Shown here: positions 42,841 through 52,967 of the stretch, one piece after another | How positions within the stretch are numbered: position 1 is the stretch's first letter | How the letters are laid out: every line of letters begins with the position of its first letter | Origin: PALSA-350 sp963794165 | Lineage (GTDB): Bacteria; Acidobacteriota; Terriglobia; Terriglobales; Acidobacteriaceae | DNA: 64,000 bases | Assembly (NCBI GenBank): GCA_963794165.1 | Contig: CAWCCT010000007.1 | Location: 434,001-498,000 of the forward strand | Reading direction: 5' to 3' | Translations under genes and position numbers: made by a program | Notes under the pieces: model-generated | The model's input: only the letters and a program-made list of their open reading frames with translations | Database searches by the model: none | What the model was told of the DNA's origin: nothing

Positions 42841-44474
42841 ATTCTTTGCGGCCCCACGTTGAAATCGCCCAGAGCGCACGCAACGTTATGCGACCAGCAA
42901 TGGCGCTCGACCGCTGCCTGCCGCGCTGCCAGGCCAAGTGCCTCGCGTTTCGGTTGATCCAGGGCGAGCCGTAAAATCGCCTCCGCCAACTCCTCGACAT
43001 TGCCGGGCGTTATCAGCCACGCAGTCCGGTCATGCTCCAGAACCTCGGCCAGCTGATCTAGACGGCTGGCCACGATGCCTTTGCCCATGGCCATGTACTC
43101 AAAAAGCTTGGTAGGCGACCCGAAGAATCTGCTGCCGTCCGGCATCGGAATATGCGGTGAAAGCAGGATGTCGGAAGCGTCCAGGTATTCGGCAACCTTA
43201 TTGCGCGGCAATAGTCCAGTAAATATCACCTCTCCGGTATCTGCGTAGGCCGCCAAGGCGGAACGCATTTCTGCGTGGAGCAAACCATCACCCATCAAAA
43301 CAAAGCGGAGCCGGCAGGGCAGAGAATGACTCAACAACCTGAGGATCGCCTGCTGCAGCACTTCCATTCCGTGCCACAGGCTGAAAGATCCCACAAAGCC
43401 GATCAGCACCTCGTCGGGGTCTATTTGGAGCTGTTTGCGTCCCAGTTCTCTCCCGCATCCCGGGTAGAAATAATCCGGATCGACCGCATTCGGATTCACC
43501 CGAATGCGCTCTGCCGGTATCCCTCGCTTCAACAAATCCGCCTTGAGCACTTCAGATACGACGATGATTCTGGCCGCGCAGCGCAGCGTTACTGCCTCGC
43601 ATAATCTGATCCAGTTCCGCAAGGGATTGGGATCCCAGTGATCCGCAATCCACACTTCTGAGCCGTTGTATTCGAGAATCAACGGTACTCGCAGACGCCT
43701 CGAGAGGAGCGCGCCGGCAATCGAAAACGGCACATGCCGCTGATACAAAAACCGCGGAACGTTCGCTGAAAGAAGTCTTTGTACTCCCTGGGCAAAAACG
43801 AAATTATAGGCAAGCATGGCGGCGCCAAAGAAGAAGCCGGGGCGTCTTTGCGCAGGTATGAGCTCGTTTTCGAAGGCGTCCTGCGCCAGCGCGGTACCGC
43901 TGAAGACCCGGCAGGTTATTTCAGCGCTTTTCAGTCCGTATAGAAAACCACGAATGTGACTGATCGCTCCGCCGCCCGACCCTATGTTCGCCGGGTTAGG
44001 AATCAGATAAGCGATCTCGGGATCACCACTGCCGTTACAGACAGGAGCGCGCATTCCGCGCATAAGCCAGAAGTTGAGATAACACCACCAGAAGGCCAGT
44101 GTCCCGGCATCGAACAGAATGCTGATCAGCACTCGAGGAGCCGATCGGAAGATATCGGTATTTCGAATCAAGTCCCAACGGCCGCTGCTGTCGCACAAGA
44201 CCGTTGCCGGGCATCGGTGCAAGAAATGAATGCACTCCAGAATCTGCCTGTGCTTGAAGTCCGCGACGGATTCGAAATAAAGCACAACGGCGCGGCCCCG
44301 CAAGCTGCGAAGCAGACGAATCCGTTCCCCGAAGCTGCCTACTCGCAGCCTTCGATGGGGCAATTCCGCAATCTCGATTCCTGGATATCGCTTAAGCACC
44401 AGATCGTGCGCGTATTTCGCGTCTCCCGACCAGATACATAGATAAACGACATCACCCTGTGCCATCGGTTTCAC
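42837..44474 (-). CDS. GT4 glycosyltransferase with extra N-terminal domain
   Basis: A 545-residue protein. Residues about 165-530 are a GT4 enzyme: PNPANIGSGGGAISHI in the acceptor domain, VNPNAVDPDYFYP, GFVGSFSLWHGMEVL in the donor domain and PTKLFEYMAMGKGIVAS with the E-x7-E motif. The first 150 residues (YLCIWSGDAKYAHDLVL, RAVVLYFESV, and a hydrophobic segment around 115-135) are an extra domain similar to a nucleotide-binding Rossmann half, possibly anchoring it to the membrane. It is 69 bp downstream of the tyrosine-kinase gene in the same operon. Confidence 0.83.
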   Translation of the reverse strand: MKPMAQGDVVYLCIWSGDAKYAHDLVLKRYPGIEIAELPHRRLRVGSFGERIRLLRSLRGRAVVLYFESVADFKHRQILECIHFLHRCPATVLCDSSGRWDLIRNTDIFRSAPRVLISILFDAGTLAFWWCYLNFWLMRGMRAPVCNGSGDPEIAYLIPNPANIGSGGGAISHIRGFLYGLKSAEITCRVFSGTALAQDAFENELIPAQRRPGFFFGAAMLAYNFVFAQGVQRLLSANVPRFLYQRHVPFSIAGALLSRRLRVPLILEYNGSEVWIADHWDPNPLRNWIRLCEAVTLRCAARIIVVSEVLKADLLKRGIPAERIRVNPNAVDPDYFYPGCGRELGRKQLQIDPDEVLIGFVGSFSLWHGMEVLQQAILRLLSHSLPCRLRFVLMGDGLLHAEMRSALAAYADTGEVIFTGLLPRNKVAEYLDASDILLSPHIPMPDGSRFFGSPTKLFEYMAMGKGIVASRLDQLAEVLEHDRTAWLITPGNVEELAEAILRLALDQPKREALGLAARQAAVERHCWSHNVACALGDFNVGPQRI

Positions 44475-44543
44475 TTTGTACCCTGCAGACTGTTCGAATG
44501 GACGTATCTTACCTGAACCGTGCCTCGGCTAAGGGTTCGATCT

Positions 44544-46754
44544 CTAGCGATCGGGGGTCGTGTAATGACTGTAATAGCGAGGGCTGTAATAGTAATACTG
44601 CGCGCTCATATCTGCCCGGACCCCGTTGAGAACGATGCCGATAACATTGGCGCGCACCCGTTTCAGTTGTTCTACCACGCTGGCCACCGCGCTGCGATTG
44701 GTGCGCCCTGCGCGCGCAACGATGATGACGCCGTCTGCCAGGGCAGCAATTTCCAGGGGCTCAGCAAACCCCAGCAGCGGAGGAGAATCAATCACCACCA
44801 GGTCGTACTCCCTTTCAGCCTCATCGAGAATTGACCTCAGCACCATGCCGATGCGGTCAGCGACCCGGCGCGAGGACGGACCAGCCGAAAGAATATCCAG
44901 ATCCGGATAGGCGTAAGGAGTCTGCACGGCTTCACGCCAGTGCATTGTGCCATTGACCACGTCGGAAAGGCCACGGTCGTTGGAAACGCCCAGTTTGATG
45001 ACCGGCCGCCGCATATCGCCATCGATGAGCAGCGTCCTCCGCTGCTGCAGGCTATGCGCTGCCGCTAGGTAAACCGCAATCGTCGACTTTCCTTCAGCAG
45101 GGGATGCCGAGGTCACCAGGATGCTTCTGGGATGGTGTTCCAGGCCCGCAGACAGCAAAATGGAACTTCTTAAGGTACGAATAGCTTCATCGAAGGCGCC
45201 ATTGGCCACCGTCATCGATTCCTTTGCCGGGACTCCATTGAAACTTGCCTCCGGGTCCGCAGGCAGATCCTGCAAGGGCAAGATCCCCACCGTAAATTTC
45301 CCAATGGGGAGTGAAGGAAGCAGCGGAACACGCAATTCACGTTGAAGGTGCTCGCTGTCCAGCACCGTCGTATCCAAAGCATCCATCAGGAGAATAATGC
45401 TCAGGCCGATGAGGGTAGACCCCAGTAGGGCCAGTAAAGCGTTCAGCGTCGTCTTAGGGAAAGAGGGATAGAGTGCCGGGCGAGCGACATCCGCCAGCCG
45501 AATCGAGCTGCCTTCAAAGCTGGCGTTGATGCCGGCTTCCCGAATCTTGCGGATAAGCTCCTCGTAAAGCGCTTTATCCGTATCCGCTTCCTGCTTGAGC
45601 GCCTTGTACTCAAACGACCGCGCGTTCATCTGGTCAAACTCGGCCTTGGCCCGGGTCATGTCCTGGCGAAGCAGGCTCTCCCGATTCACAGCCTGCTGAT
45701 AATCGATGTCCACGCGTTCCACGATCCGTCGTCGCAGAAGGTCGACCTCCAACTGCAGTTCGCTTACCTGGCTGGCTGCCTTTTTGTACACGGGATGGGA
45801 TGAGCCGAACTGCGTCTTGACCTCAGCAAACCTCTCTGTCGACTCGTTCAGCTTGCCTTCCAACTCGCGCAGTTGCTCCCCCTGCTCGGATGCTTCCGCC
45901 GCGGGCAAGGACCCGCTCTTGACCGCGTTGTATGCAGCCTCCTTCGTTGCCCGGTCCACCTGGGCCGCGGTGAGGTCATTGTCCAGGTGCAGCAGCCGGG
46001 CGGAAAAGACGTTCGTCTTCTCCTCGGGATTGATCACATCGAGATCTCTCTCCAGGTTGGCCAACGCGCCCGCCGACCGCTCCATCTTTGCCTTCAGTTC
46101 TTCCAGCTGTTTCTCCATGTAGCCCGTCATCTGCGAAGCCGCCTGGTAGCGGATGTCATACGTATGCCGTATGTAGCTGCGGGCGATTTCGTTGACCACG
46201 TCAGCGGAAAGCTGGGGGTCTGGAGACCGATAGCTGATGAGAAGCAAAAACGTATGCAGAGGACGAGTGATTTTCAGGCCGTGCAGCTCTATGGGCGCGT
46301 CCTTGAGCCGGGAGGACAGGAGCTTATCGTTCGCCAGCTTGCGCATCGCGGGCGTTAGAAGATGGTACTTCTCGACCACCGGGCGCAGCACGGCGTCTGA
46401 TTGCACGATCTGTTCCTGAGTAGTGAGATAGTTCTCCACATCGGTCGAGTTGACCGCGTTCGTGCTCTCAGCGCCCAAAACCGCAGCCGGCGTTTGGCGA
46501 TCGATATCGATCACCGCCGTCGACTCGTAGAGCGGGGTCAATCGCTTGGAAACGATGACTGTGGCAATTACCGAGAAAACTACAAATCCAAGCAGCTTCC
46601 AGCGGTGACGCTTGACTATCCAGAGATATTGAGAAAGCGATGGGCCATTGAGCGGCGAATCCCTCTCCATTGCCGGAAAAAGAACACTCGGCGAGATCGG
46701 CCTCTGTTCGAAGCCGTTCACGCTCTCTTCCGGGATCGCAATCTCTTTACGCAT
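44544..46754 (-). CDS. Wzc-type polysaccharide co-polymerase/tyrosine autokinase
   Basis: A 736-residue inner-membrane protein. A Wzz domain starts near residue 40, with the first membrane helix (LLGFVVFSVIATVIVS). A long periplasmic coiled coil (about 190-400) and a second helix (LLALLGSTLIGLSIILL) follow. The cytoplasmic BY-kinase domain has Walker A SASPAEGKST, Walker A' LLIDGDMRRP and Walker B VVIDSPP. The C-terminal tail is tyrosine-rich (QYYYYSPRYYSHY), the site of autophosphorylation in this family. It controls chain length and export together with the Wza-like protein 9 bp upstream. Confidence 0.93.
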   Translation of the reverse strand: MRKEIAIPEESVNGFEQRPISPSVLFPAMERDSPLNGPSLSQYLWIVKRHRWKLLGFVVFSVIATVIVSKRLTPLYESTAVIDIDRQTPAAVLGAESTNAVNSTDVENYLTTQEQIVQSDAVLRPVVEKYHLLTPAMRKLANDKLLSSRLKDAPIELHGLKITRPLHTFLLLISYRSPDPQLSADVVNEIARSYIRHTYDIRYQAASQMTGYMEKQLEELKAKMERSAGALANLERDLDVINPEEKTNVFSARLLHLDNDLTAAQVDRATKEAAYNAVKSGSLPAAEASEQGEQLRELEGKLNESTERFAEVKTQFGSSHPVYKKAASQVSELQLEVDLLRRRIVERVDIDYQQAVNRESLLRQDMTRAKAEFDQMNARSFEYKALKQEADTDKALYEELIRKIREAGINASFEGSSIRLADVARPALYPSFPKTTLNALLALLGSTLIGLSIILLMDALDTTVLDSEHLQRELRVPLLPSLPIGKFTVGILPLQDLPADPEASFNGVPAKESMTVANGAFDEAIRTLRSSILLSAGLEHHPRSILVTSASPAEGKSTIAVYLAAAHSLQQRRTLLIDGDMRRPVIKLGVSNDRGLSDVVNGTMHWREAVQTPYAYPDLDILSAGPSSRRVADRIGMVLRSILDEAEREYDLVVIDSPPLLGFAEPLEIAALADGVIIVARAGRTNRSAVASVVEQLKRVRANVIGIVLNGVRADMSAQYYYYSPRYYSHYTTPDR

Positions 46755-46763
46755 AGAGCGGTC

Positions 46764-47804
46764 TCAGTGCCAGATGATGTAGTCGGTAGCGGTAGCAGTC
46801 CCTAACCCGGCGAGCCGGTCGATCGTTTGTGCGGTCAAACGCTGTCCCTTGTTATCTGGAATGTACAGTATGTCGTTAGCCTGCAGGGCCACGTCCGGCG
46901 CCTTGCGCTTCATGATCTTTCCCAGCTCGACGGGTAATTCCGTCTTGGTTCCCCCGGGCGCTCGGCGATACACGTAGGCCACCTTTGCGGAGTATGGCGC
47001 CAGCCCCTCTGAGAGAGCCAGTAGCTGCAAAATTGTGGTCTCTTCATCGCTTCGCACCGGGTACGCTCCCGGTTTCCTGACATTGCCCACCACGTAAATC
47101 TTAAGCGCCTCGGGAACCAGAACCTCCTCGCCGCCGTGCAGCATCACGTTAAGGCTCGGATCGGCGTTGTCGATCAGTTTCCGCACCGGAATGGTCTGCG
47201 TGATCCTGGTCGGTTTTCCATCCTGCATCGCTTCCTTGCTGACCACAATATCGGAACCGGCATCCTCTCGGATCCCGCCCGCCCGCGCAATCGCATCCAA
47301 CAGCGGAATAGGCCGCGTCGCCTGAAAAACCAACGGATTCTTGACGGCTCCAACCACGTTGACTGGCCGGCTCTGGTACTCCACGATGGTCACGGTTACT
47401 ACCGGATCGACCAGCACATTTCCCTTGGTCAGCGCCCTGGCAATCGCCGATTCCAGCTGCGGCGGAACCATGCCCCGCACCTGAATAGGATCTTTGAGCA
47501 TCGGCAGGCGGATATTGCCATCGGCATCCACACGCACGGTGCGGGTTAGTTCGGGCGAATCGTAGACGGAGAGCGCCAGCAAATCGTCGGGCCCAACCGG
47601 CTGCGTCGGCAGATTCGAGTAGGCGTAATCAAAATTCGATGCCGAAGCAACGGACCGTTCCGGCTGCTGGCCATAAGCAGATGCGGCCATTACCATCCAA
47701 CACGCGGTAACGAGCGCTACTGCCCGGCCCCAATGGCGCGAGGGATCGACTGTTTTCCGAGATATCAACAATTGGATTGCAGCAATCTTCTTGAGGTGCG
47801 TCAT
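46764..47804 (-). CDS. Wza-type polysaccharide export protein with SLBB domains
   Basis: A 346-residue exported protein with a signal sequence ending near ASAYGQQ. The Poly_export domain follows (GPDDLLALSVYDSPEL, DADGNIRLPML), then two SLBB domains (PVNVVGAVKNP and KIYVVGNVRKPGAYPV). It would form the periplasmic/outer-membrane channel for polymer export, paired with the Wzc-type kinase just downstream. No lipobox cysteine is visible, unlike classical Wza. A good sigma-70 promoter lies upstream (47870-47898), so this gene probably heads the operon. Confidence 0.92.
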   Translation of the reverse strand: MTHLKKIAAIQLLISRKTVDPSRHWGRAVALVTACWMVMAASAYGQQPERSVASASNFDYAYSNLPTQPVGPDDLLALSVYDSPELTRTVRVDADGNIRLPMLKDPIQVRGMVPPQLESAIARALTKGNVLVDPVVTVTIVEYQSRPVNVVGAVKNPLVFQATRPIPLLDAIARAGGIREDAGSDIVVSKEAMQDGKPTRITQTIPVRKLIDNADPSLNVMLHGGEEVLVPEALKIYVVGNVRKPGAYPVRSDEETTILQLLALSEGLAPYSAKVAYVYRRAPGGTKTELPVELGKIMKRKAPDVALQANDILYIPDNKGQRLTAQTIDRLAGLGTATATDYIIWH

Positions 47805-47869
47805 GACGGGTGCGGAAGAACGTCTAAGTCTAGTCTTTGGTGGCCGCTGGGGGGATACCGGTTGGCGCA

Positions 47870-47898
47870 GTTATACGCCTAATAGCCCCCAATGTCAT
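47870..47898 (-). promoter_or_regulatory. Sigma-70 promoter for the export operon
   Basis: Read on the minus strand: ATGACA (-35), a 17-bp spacer and TATAAC (-10). Each box is a 5/6 match. The expected transcription start is near 47863, about 60 bases before the export gene ATG. It lies in the 155-bp gap after the TPR gene. Confidence 0.6.
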
Positions 47899-47959
47899 CT
47901 CGCGTCCTTCCGCCAGACTGGCGATCGAGTACCTTGCTCGCCGTTTATCGAGTGTAGCC

Positions 47960-49222
47960 TCAGATCGCCGGAGAATCAGCCCCGGAACTAGAGTTTTTCG
48001 CGTCCGCGCAAGTGCCCACGGAAAGCCGCACTCCTTTTAGTGCAAGCTTGCCCTCCGGACGCACCGTACCCAGTTGCCGCTGGTACAGCAGCGATAGATT
48101 TACAAACGCCGCTCCAGCGGGAGACGCGAAGCAAGCGTAGGCTTCGCCGCCTTGCTCGGCGGAAAGGCTTCCTGTCCTGCCCAACAGCGCGCCCGTCCGC
48201 TCGTCGGTCACCAGCCACTCAATCCCGCTGCCTGGAGCAATGCCGGACGTTTCATAATCGACAGCGAAGACATAGTGCTTCTGGCTTTGAACTGGAACCA
48301 CCTGAGACATGAGTGTAAAGCTGTCCGGCTCCTCTCCTGAAAACTCGAAGCCCAGCGCATTCGGATGAACGTTGAGGAAGGAACTCATTCCCCCTACCGT
48401 CATGAGGTGCCAATCAAAGCCGTGGGAAGTGGGCGATCTGCCAAAACTGCCGTTGGTGACAGGGGAATCGGCGTCCAGTGGAGGGTAAGACATTCGCGGC
48501 GCGAGGCCATTCCAGAGCGCTAAAGCCAGATCGGGACGCTTCCGTTGCAGGAGCCAGTCGCACGCTTGCAGCAAGGTCTCAGTGCCCTCCTGATTGCCGC
48601 TCGCCAACAGATGCGTTGCCGCCGCCGTCACCTGCGCCGGATCGCCTTGAGTCATCAGAAAATTTACGAATTGGCCTTCGATGAACGGCCTTGTCATGTG
48701 CAGCTGGTTTTCTATCTCTTGAGCGTTTGGATCGACGTACCAGGCCAGGCGAAATAGGGGCGTCGCGTCATCCGGATCCATCTGGGCGGCCTTTTGCGCC
48801 CAGTGCCAAAAGCGGCCAGCATTCTCCCGGCGAAAATAAAAGTTTGCCAGTGACCAGCTGGGAAGAAAGGTAGCATCCACGTTCGCTGCTCGTGACAGAG
48901 CCTCTTCAGCCTGGGGAAGATCGTTCGCCGCCTCGCACAGGAGCCCCAACTGGATCCAGCTCGCTGCGTCATAGGGGTTAAGTTTCACTGCTCTCTCCAG
49001 CAGCGATTTCGCCGCCGCCGGATCAATGGCATAGACTTGGTCGGCAAGTTGTGCTGGGTACGCCCCATTTCCAGGCATCAGGCGCATGGCCAAACGAGTG
49101 CTTTCCGGCTGATTCCGGCGTGCCAAAAGGTCCGCGGTGCTATAAAGCGCGTTCCAGGCGATGCCTACTGCAAGCCCAACCAGGCAGCCGGCCCTTATCG
49201 AAACTCGGGCCACAGCCTTCAT
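47960..49222 (-). CDS. TPR protein with C-terminal carbohydrate-binding-like domain
   Basis: A 420-residue protein. It has an N-terminal membrane helix (GCLVGLAVGIAWNALYS), TPR units (about 60-260: LLERAVKLNPYDAASWIQLG, ALSRAANVDATFLPSW) and a C-terminal beta-sandwich (about 270-400: VTNGSFGRSPTSHGFDWHL, FVNLSLLYQRQLG) like carbohydrate-binding modules. It is probably anchored in the inner membrane facing the periplasm and may assist polysaccharide assembly or export. It overlaps the small exported gene upstream by 4 bp (ATGA). Confidence 0.75.
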   Translation of the reverse strand: MKAVARVSIRAGCLVGLAVGIAWNALYSTADLLARRNQPESTRLAMRLMPGNGAYPAQLADQVYAIDPAAAKSLLERAVKLNPYDAASWIQLGLLCEAANDLPQAEEALSRAANVDATFLPSWSLANFYFRRENAGRFWHWAQKAAQMDPDDATPLFRLAWYVDPNAQEIENQLHMTRPFIEGQFVNFLMTQGDPAQVTAAATHLLASGNQEGTETLLQACDWLLQRKRPDLALALWNGLAPRMSYPPLDADSPVTNGSFGRSPTSHGFDWHLMTVGGMSSFLNVHPNALGFEFSGEEPDSFTLMSQVVPVQSQKHYVFAVDYETSGIAPGSGIEWLVTDERTGALLGRTGSLSAEQGGEAYACFASPAGAAFVNLSLLYQRQLGTVRPEGKLALKGVRLSVGTCADAKNSSSGADSPAI

Positions 49223-49638
49223 TTGCTCAACCTATCGATCTGCCGATCGAGTTCCGAGATCGCATCGAACGGTTTCCCAAACAGGTTTTCCCAAACTATG
49301 TGTTGCGCTCCGCCAGAACTGTCCAGATTGATCACACTGGCCGCGATAAGTTCCTTACTGATCGGAAGGTAGACTGCTGCCAGACACTTCGTATATTTAG
49401 GCGAATAAAAAACAGAATATACGCGGGTTTCCTTAACCAACGCCGTAAACGTCCTCGCGACCCTGGCGGTTTGTGCATCGCAATCGGCTTGCGCCTTGCG
49501 CGCCAAAGTCTTCCCCGCCGCCTTCTGCTGCACGCTCTGCCCGCTCTGTCCGCTGGCACACACAACAGGGAGGAGCAATGCCGCCGTGATCAAGGGTGTC
49601 CGCATCCGATGCAACCTGTTCTTCAAAAGCATCCCCAT
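49219..49638 (-). CDS. Small exported protein of unknown function
   Basis: A 139-residue protein with a signal peptide (PLITAALLLPVVCASG) and a mature part of about 105 residues containing two or three cysteines (ADCDAQTARVART, KYTKCLAAVYLP). No family is recognised. It is the first gene of the operon towards the TPR protein (4-bp overlap), so it probably works with it in the periplasm. The start may be Met-1 (49638) or Met-12 (49605). Confidence 0.6.
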   Translation of the reverse strand: MGMLLKNRLHRMRTPLITAALLLPVVCASGQSGQSVQQKAAGKTLARKAQADCDAQTARVARTFTALVKETRVYSVFYSPKYTKCLAAVYLPISKELIAASVINLDSSGGAQHIVWENLFGKPFDAISELDRQIDRLSK

Positions 49639-49744
49639 ATCATACTTGCAGGTCTGTTCCTAACCCTGGGCACAAACTCAGTCTCCAGTAGGACGGCAGT
49701 AGAATTCTCAGGCTGCGGAAAACAAGCCCGGTTGAAGGTGCCAG

Positions 49745-49820
49745 CCCCGGACTTTCAGTCCGGGGGAGCGGGTTTTCAAACCCGCGGAACTCTCGCTAGA
49801 CAAATTTCGGGCTTTAGCCC
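49745..49820. repeat. Palindromic intergenic repeats (family D)
   Basis: Three hairpins follow each other: CCCCGGACT..AGTCCGGGG (49745-49765), GCGGG..CCCGC (49768-49785) and GGGCTTTAGCCC (49809-49820). The last unit also occurs at 11530-11541. They sit in the gap between the small exported gene and the end of the flippase gene. Confidence 0.6.
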
Positions 49821-49866
49821 TGGTGGCTGCGATCCCGCAAGGGTTTCAGCTGACCTTTCTAGCCCC

Positions 49867-51167
49867 CTACACCGCAGCGATCTGCTGCTCCAGACGAAGA
49901 CTATTCTCCCGGCGAATTACCCACCCAAGAACGATCCAGTTGCCGGCCGCCAAGCTACCATCGGTGAGCAGACTTGCCCAGGCCGCGCCGTGCCATGAAT
50001 AGGCTGGGATCAACCACAGATTGAGGCCGAAGTTCAGCCCAGCGGCGCCGAGCTGCGCCCCGGTGCGATAACGCTGGTAGCCGGCGCCGGTGAGTGTGTC
50101 GCCGGCGCCGAGGTGCAGACTGCGAAACACAGGCAACAGGCACAGCCATCTGAGCGCGGCAACGCTATCGGCGAAGCTGCGGCCCGCAAGGTGAGGAATG
50201 ACGGGCGCCGCAAGAAACATAGCTGCCGCAGCCACCACACCGAAGGGCAACGTCTTACTCAACAATTTGCGGGTGAATGCGATGGAGCCCCGGGCGCCGT
50301 TCCGGCCGGTCTGACAAAACCTGGGGAAGGCGGCCGACTGTAGCGAGCGGATGGGTGTGCAGCTCATGTCGACGACCCGATAGGCCATGCTGTAAGTTCC
50401 ATCTGCGGCGAGCATGCCGTAGCGGCTGAGCATGGCCTTATCGATGTCGTTGTAAACGGAAGTAGTACTGGCCGCGATGGAGAAGCCGATGCCCTCCAGC
50501 ATTCGATCCCGAAGTAGGCGCAGGTCGAACTTCGGCCAGCCCAGACGGGTGGTAACCAGCACCAACGCCACAGCAGCGGAAAGACCAGAAACACACAGTG
50601 AAGCGATGACCCACTGACGCACGCTAGCATGCCGAAGGACGAGCACCATGCCCGCGGCGGTCAGCATGCGGGCGATATTGGTCAGCGAAGTGAGCAGGGC
50701 GGTGAGCTTGAGCTGCTCAAAGGCCTGAAAAGCCTGCCCCCCACCTCGGCGAGACGCACGCAGGTACACTCCCCCACGGCGACCAGCACAATGACCGATG
50801 CGCTCGCTGGACCGACCATCCAACTACCGAGCCGCGCGAGAACCAATATCACCAGTAAACCGGCACCAAGGGTGGTGACCAGCACGTTCCCCCAATACTG
50901 CGGGAATTCGCTGTTGTGGCGGCTTACCTGGCGCACCAGCACCAAGCCTGAGCCGAGGGTGCTGTACTGGCTCAGCAGCGAGACGGCGGCCGCGGCTCCG
51001 ACAAAAATTCCATATTGGTCGGCGCCGAGCAAACGAGCCAGCAGGATGAAGTAACACGCCTGCACCCCGAAACTGACTCCCTGGCCGAGGAACATCCAGA
51101 TGGCGTTCTTCGCCAGTCTGCCTCGCAGCTGATTGCGCATCCAACCTTCCCAGAAACCCAGATGCAA
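49867..51167 (-). pseudogene. Oligosaccharide flippase (Wzx-like), frameshifted
   Basis: Two overlapping frames together encode a flippase of about 430 residues. The N-terminal piece (51167-50740; WMFLGQGVSFGVQACYFILL, ARLLGADQYGIFVG) and the C-terminal piece (50740-49867; QAFQAFEQLKLTALLTSL to AAWASLLTDGSL) join exactly if one base is added to the C6 run at 50737-50742. The protein would have about twelve helices and flip the lipid-linked repeat unit across the inner membrane. The start may be Met-10 (51140). A homopolymer error in the consensus is a likely alternative to real loss of function. Confidence 0.8.
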
Positions 51168-51360
51168 ATCCCATCGGCGGGAATGGCGATTGCGCCAATC
51201 CGTTCTTCCCCAAGAGGAACGCGTCTCCCTAAAAGAACGAGCGTTGACGCTAAGCGGTCATGGAAGCGTCGCATAGTAGGACAACGCTCGGTCCAAATCG
51301 GCACAGTGTTGATTGCTTTATCTAACTTCTAAAAAACTGAGTTTGATTTCCACCGTTCCT

Positions 51361-51374
51361 TCTGTCACCTTTTG
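51361..51374. promoter_or_regulatory. Shared 14-bp motif, copy 1
   Basis: TCTGTCACCTTTTG, found again at 56190-56203. Both copies are in divergent intergenic regions before plus-strand polysaccharide genes, 122 and 135 bp before the respective start codons. The rest of the gap 51168-51496 is AT-rich with no open gene; no clear -10/-35 pair was identified. Confidence 0.4.
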
Positions 51375-51496
51375 GCAAGACGATGACAAGCGATCTTATC
51401 TAAGTAGATCCTGTTGATACGCAATCGCGGAAGACAGCGGATACTCGTGCAACCGGCAATCTAATCAAAACCTATTGCAACCACAGGCGGTAGTTC

Positions 51497-52959
51497 ATGG
51501 CGAGCGATTTTCCGTTACCAACTGCAGAACCGATTCAGTTCCGTTCTCCCTCGGTCCTGACCCATCCCGTTAAGATCCTGAGGAGCGCGACGGGATTGGC
51601 AATTCCCGCGTTGCTCGATTTCTGCTGCATTGCTGTTGCGTGTATTGCCGGTATCCTGCTTTATGAACTGCATAGGCCGCTCGATGGCCGCAGCGCTTGG
51701 CTGCTGTGGACGGAAATTTCCCTCAAGTATGGGGCGGCTTTCGTCATCCTCGCCCAGGCCCATCAGCTTTATACCCAACGCGCGTCGCTGCTCCAGGTAG
51801 CCGACACGGCAAGGATCCTGAGCGCGTCCACTTGCGGCCTGACCATTCTCTCGGTTGGCAATTACTTAACCAAAGCGCAGATGCCACGCTTGCTGCTCGC
51901 TTATTTCTGGGTGTTCGCAACCCTTCTCCTGGTCATACAGAAGTACTCAACCAGCAGACTCATTCGCGATTGGAGGCCGTCTACCGCGCGCCAGCGCAGG
52001 GTGCTCATCTGCGGCACGACTTGCGAAACCAGGCGCCTGTTCTCTTACCTGCTTCACTCCCCCCAACTGGGCCAGATTCCGGTTGGATTTGTCGATGAAA
52101 GCGGCTTCGAGAATCGCCGCGTTATCTACAGCCACGATTACAACCTCAAACACCATGTCCCGGTCATTTCCGAACCGCTCTCAGAATCTCTTTTAAGGTC
52201 TCTTAAGGTACAGAGATCTTCGTCCCCTCGACGGTTTCGCAGCCGCGCATGGAGCAACTCCTCGCCTTGGCCGCCGCGGCGGGTGTCAGGGTCTCTCTTG
52301 TGGGTGCGGGTCATCCGTACTTTGCCGAGCATTCCGCGTCGGTGCAAATGATCGACGGGCTCATGGTCACCACCCTCGACGCGGAAGGCGACCACCCCCT
52401 CTCCTACATCGCATTCAAGCGCTGCTCTGACCTGCTCCTGTCTTCTCTGCTCATCCTGCTGACGTTGCCCATGTGGCTGGCCGCCGCCGTCATGGTCAAG
52501 ACTACTTCGCGGGGACCCGTGTTCTTCCGCCACGAGCGCACAGGCCAATCCGGCAAGCACTTCGTTATGCTCAAATTCCGCAGCATGTATGTGGATACTC
52601 CAAAGTATGGGCGCTCTCCGGAAAGCCCAAAAGACAGGCGCGTTACACCGGCGGGAAGGTTTCTAAGAAGAACCAGCCTGGATGAGCTTCCGCAGCTCTT
52701 CAACGTTTTGATGGGAGACATGTCTCTGGTTGGCCCTCGTCCTGAAATGCCCTACATCACAGACACCTACACACCGCTCGAGCGCCGGCGGCTGTCCGTT
52801 CCTCAGGGTCTAACCGGCCTCTGGCAACTCAGCGGAGACCGCAAGTTCACTATCCATAAAGCCATTGAGTATGACTTTTATTACATTGAGAATCGCGGCA
52901 TATTTCTCGATTTCGCGATCCTTCTTCACACCTTGTTTTTTGCTATGAAGGGGCTCTGA
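51497..52959 (+). pseudogene. Second priming sugar-phosphate transferase, frameshifted
   Basis: The N-terminal piece (51497 to about 52211) has four hydrophobic helices and the CoA-binding-like fold (RVLICGTTCETRRLF). The C-terminal piece (about 52212-52959) has the catalytic domain with FFRHERTGQSGK, LKFRSMY, SLDELPQLFN and MSLVGPRPE. The frames join if one base is added near 52211, restoring EIFVPSTV. It is the same family as 18559-19956 and would begin the plus-strand assembly operon. The frame break is not in a homopolymer. If real, only the intact copy at 18559 can start synthesis. Confidence 0.8.
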
Positions 52960-52967
52960 CTCAACAA

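Noticed and set aside
50737..50742. Programmed frameshifting at the C6 run of the flippase gene
   Set aside because: Many neighbouring genes have shifts at sites without slippery sequence, so a general cause is more likely than programmed recoding of this gene.
51375..51388. Sigma-54 promoter next to the shared motif (TGGCA at 51373)
   Set aside because: The -12 GC element is missing and copy 2 of the motif lacks TGGCA.
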